Shown here one piece after another: positions 34,579 to 41,120 of a stretch of DNA of 41,120 nucleotides; the first letter of the stretch is position 1, and every line of letters starts with the position of its first letter. The stretch is from assembly GCF_900129495.1 (NCBI RefSeq), contig NZ_FQVX01000008.1, positions 1 through 41,120 on the forward strand, given 5' to 3'. A program made the position numbers and the translations under genes. The stretch comes from Geodermatophilus nigrescens (lineage in GTDB: Bacteria > Actinomycetota > Actinomycetes > Mycobacteriales > Geodermatophilaceae). Under the pieces are notes generated by a model, which was not told the origin of the DNA, made no database searches, and was given only the letters and a program-made list of their open reading frames with translations.

Positions 34579-34582
<4 letters not shown>
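33581..34582 (+). CDS. argB: Acetylglutamate kinase
   Basis: 333 residues. The ATG overlaps the argJ stop (ATGA). Amino-acid kinase core: [10 protein letters not shown] (~60), [10 protein letters not shown] (~98), then [11 protein letters not shown] and [16 protein letters not shown]. The N-terminal ~40 residues (Pro/Arg-rich) exceed the usual start, so a downstream start before [16 protein letters not shown] is possible. The N-terminal helix LPWLREFHG is the type found in the arginine-inhibited hexameric kinases. It phosphorylates N-acetylglutamate. Confidence 0.94.
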
Positions 34583-36713
<2,131 letters not shown>

Positions 36714-36726
36714 CGGGGGACCGCGC

Positions 36727-39370
<2,644 letters not shown>

Positions 39371-39374
39371 TCCC

Positions 39375-40655
39375 GTGACCGACGTCCTCCCCGAGCTGAA
39401 GCGCCGCGGCCTCATTGCCCAGACCACCGACGAGGCCGCGCTGTCCGCGCACCTCGCCGGGGGACCGGTCACCTACTACTGCGGGTTCGACCCCACCGCG
39501 CCGAGCCTGCACGTCGGCCACCTGGTGCAGGTCATGGTCCTGCGGGCGCTGCAGCGGGCCGGGCACCGGCCGGTGGTGCTGGTCGGCGGCGCCACCGGGC
39601 TGATCGGCGACCCCCGGCCGACGGCGGAGCGCCAGCTCAACGACCGCGCCACGGTGGCCGGCTGGGTCGACAGCATCCGCCGGCAACTGGCGCCGTTCCT
39701 CGAGCTGCCGGCCGAGCGCGAGGACCTGCCCGCCCCGGTGTACGTCGACAACCTCACCTGGACCGAGCCGCTCTCGGCGATCGACCTGCTGCGCGACCTC
39801 GGCAAGCACTTCCGGGTCGGCCGGATGCTCGCCAAGGAGGCGGTGTCGGCCCGGCTGAACTCCGAGGCGGGCATCAGCTACACCGAGTTCAGCTACCAGA
39901 TCCTCCAGGCGCACGACTACCTGCAGCTCTTCCGCCGGCACGGGGTGACGCTCCAGACCGGCGGCTCCGACCAGTGGGGCAACCTCACCGCCGGCATCGA
40001 CCTGGTGCGGCGCGTCGAGGGCGCCGGCGTGCACGCCCTGTCGACCCAGCTGGTCACCAAGTCCGACGGGCAGAAGTTCGGCAAGAGCGAGGGCGGCACG
40101 GTCTGGCTGGACCCGTCGCTCACCTCGCCCTACGCGTTCTTCCAGTTCTGGCTCAACGCCGACGACGCCGACGCGCTCACCTGGCTGCCCCAGTTCTCCG
40201 AGCGCCCGGCCGAGGAGGTGGCCGCGATCGTCGCCGAGAGCACCGAGCGGCCGGCCTCCCGGGCGGCGCAGCGCGCGCTGGCCGAGGAGCTGACGGCCCT
40301 GGTGCACGGGCCCGAGGAGCTGCGCCAGGCGGAGGCGGCCGGGCGTGCGCTCTTCGGGCGCGACGACCTCGCCGCCCTGGGGCCCGAGACGCTGGCCGCC
40401 GCCCTGCGGGAGGCCGGCAGCGTCACCGTCGACGGCGGGACGCCGACCGTCGCGCAGCTCCTCCAGCAGACCGGCCTCGTCGCCAGCCTGTCCGAGGCCC
40501 GGCGGACGGTGAAGGAGGGCGGCGCCTACCTGAACAACGAGCGGGTGACCAACGCCGACGCCGTGCCCGGGGAGGACGCCTGGCTGCCCGGCGGCTGGCT
40601 GGTGCTGCGCCGCGGCAAGCGGTCCGTGGCCGGCGTGCAGCGGGTGACGCCCTAG
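39375..40655 (+). CDS. tyrS: Tyrosine--tRNA ligase
   Basis: 426 residues with a GTG start 5 bp after the glycosylase stop. Class I motifs: H46-VGH-49 (PSLHVGHLVQVMVL) and K234-FGKS. Tyrosine-binding segment YCGFDPTAPS, and LQTGGSDQWGN. A C-terminal S4 RNA-binding domain is at ~360-426 (VAQLLQQTGLVASLSEARRT, VKEGGAYLNNERV). Length is that of the bacterial TyrRS. No T-box leader is present because genes abut. Confidence 0.96.
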   Translation: MTDVLPELKRRGLIAQTTDEAALSAHLAGGPVTYYCGFDPTAPSLHVGHLVQVMVLRALQRAGHRPVVLVGGATGLIGDPRPTAERQLNDRATVAGWVDSIRRQLAPFLELPAEREDLPAPVYVDNLTWTEPLSAIDLLRDLGKHFRVGRMLAKEAVSARLNSEAGISYTEFSYQILQAHDYLQLFRRHGVTLQTGGSDQWGNLTAGIDLVRRVEGAGVHALSTQLVTKSDGQKFGKSEGGTVWLDPSLTSPYAFFQFWLNADDADALTWLPQFSERPAEEVAAIVAESTERPASRAAQRALAEELTALVHGPEELRQAEAAGRALFGRDDLAALGPETLAAALREAGSVTVDGGTPTVAQLLQQTGLVASLSEARRTVKEGGAYLNNERVTNADAVPGEDAWLPGGWLVLRRGKRSVAGVQRVTP

Positions 40656-40672
40656 CTCGACGCCCGTGTGAA

Positions 40673-40716
40673 CGGCGTGTGACACGCCGGTTCCGGAACG
40701 GTGTCCGGCGTCACCG
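40673..40716 (+). terminator. Terminator hairpins after tyrS
   Basis: CGGCGTG (40673-40679) pairs perfectly with CACGCCG (40683-40689) over a 3-nt loop, 17 bp after the tyrS stop. A palindrome GTTCCGGAAC (40690-40699) and a weaker stem (40699-40703 with 40712-40716) follow. Together they should insulate tyrS from the rRNA promoter. Confidence 0.65.
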
Positions 40717-40726
40717 CGGCCCGGGT

Positions 40727-40755
40727 TTGACACGGGTCCGACAGCCACGTAACTT
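40727..40755 (+). promoter_or_regulatory. rRNA operon promoter P1 (housekeeping sigma)
   Basis: A perfect -35 TTGACA (40727-40732), a 17-nt spacer and a -10 TAACTT (40750-40755). It stands ~275 nt before the 16S 5' end. This is the best promoter in the window. Confidence 0.85.
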
Positions 40756-40882
40756 TCTCTCTGCGCGCCGCACGGCCCGGGAGGGCAGCGGAGAGGCCCC
40801 GGTAGGAGCCCCCGATGCGGGCGTACAGTAGGACAAGCCGCTGCTGACGGAGCCCGGAAGGGTCGAGTTGGTGTGCGTCCGC

Positions 40883-40906
40883 TCCTTGAGAACTCAACAG
40901 CGTGCC
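40883..40906 (+). promoter_or_regulatory. rrn leader boxA-like antitermination site
   Basis: The stretch around TTGAGAACTCAACAG resembles the TTTGAGAACTCAATAG element in actinobacterial rRNA leaders, part of the nut-like antitermination signal. The remaining leader (to 41027) has AT-richer sequence and a short CGCGA/TCGCG stem near 40988, presumably for precursor processing. Confidence 0.6.
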
Positions 40907-41027
40907 GAAAGTCAGTGCCAAGTAATAACCCCGTGGCCTGGTCGGTGTTACCGGTCGGGTCTTGGGATTCCTTTGGTTGATTGATATCGCGATCTGTCAG
41001 GTCGCGGTTCTCAGCCGGTATCGAACA

Positions 41028-41120
41028 TCTACGGAGAGTTTGATCCTGGCTCAGGACGAACGCTGGCGGCGTGCTTAACACATGCAAGTCGAACGGTGAA
41101 CCTCTTCGGAGGGGATCAGT
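41028..41120 (+). rRNA. rrs: 16S ribosomal RNA, 5' end (cut by window)
   Basis: AGAGTTTGATCCTGGCTCAG at 41035 is the universal 8-27 region, so the mature 5' end should be near 41028. The sequence continues AACGCTGGCGGCGTGCTTAA, as in actinobacteria, and GAACGGTGAACCTCTTCGG.. fits the Geodermatophilaceae V1 region as I remember it. About 93 of ~1,500 nt are in the window. Confidence 0.97.

Noticed and set aside
40824..40829. Second rRNA promoter with -10 TACAGT
   Set aside because: Fits TAnnnT, but no acceptable -35 lies 16-19 nt upstream; P1 is far stronger.

Overview
The window looks like a chromosomal segment of a very GC-rich actinobacterium. Third codon positions are almost all G or C, GTG starts and 4-bp stop/start overlaps are common, and several promoters look leaderless. 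The first ~93 bases of a 16S rRNA gene at the right edge, together with overall protein similarity, suggest the Geodermatophilaceae (Blastococcus, Geodermatophilus or Modestobacter). That placement is recognition from memory, not a search.

Layout. (1) 1-1569: a PRC-barrel/DUF2382 stress-type protein cut by the window edge, and a TetR regulator. (2) 1642-7305: an assimilatory nitrate/nitrite reductase operon, narB-nirB-nirD, closed by a strong bidirectional hairpin. (3) 7325-11968: a DUF2000 protein, a divergent AraC regulator, an ECF sigma factor with two overlapping downstream genes (a membrane protein and a lipoprotein), and an unrecognised conserved protein. (4) 12031-16936: the nitrate transporter narK, convergent with a three-gene regulatory operon coding for a GAF-ANTAR protein, a GAF-PP2C phosphatase and a HemD-like winged-helix regulator of NnaR type. 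(5) 17011-18724: an MBL-fold hydrolase whose start lies in a 15-bp tandem repeat, and a PH-domain membrane protein. (6) 18721-21883: infC (ATC start, long structured leader), rpmI, rplT, a SpoU/TrmH rRNA methyltransferase and a DinB-like protein. (7) 21852-26542, minus strand: a CaCA cation exchanger, an EAL-DICT-LOV-GGDEF protein and an EamA transporter. (8) 26678-31021: pheS, pheT and an SDR. (9) 31050-38735: a 54-bp tandem repeat array, two ARG boxes and argCJBDFRH, with no argG. (10) 38699-41120: a 3-methyladenine DNA glycosylase, tyrS, and the promoter, leader and 5' end of an rrn operon.

How the genes work together. Nitrate enters by NarK and is reduced to nitrite by NarB and to ammonium by NirBD. 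narB and narK share a gapless upstream element at the same distance from their start codons. It contains GlnR-like half-sites in 11-bp phase and a nearly identical 25-bp block, so they probably form one regulon. The HemD-like regulator encoded next to narK is the natural candidate for a second factor. The arginine genes form an overlapping operon, probably autoregulated by ArgR at two ARG boxes over a leaderless promoter. The infC-rpmI-rplT cluster shows several RNA hairpins fitting post-transcriptional control.

I see no IS element, CRISPR array, prophage or attachment site. The most unusual items are the shared nitrate element, the LOV-containing c-di-GMP enzyme, the C-terminal extension fused to NarB, the 15-bp repeat carrying Shine-Dalgarno sites, and the 54-bp palindromic repeat array before argC.
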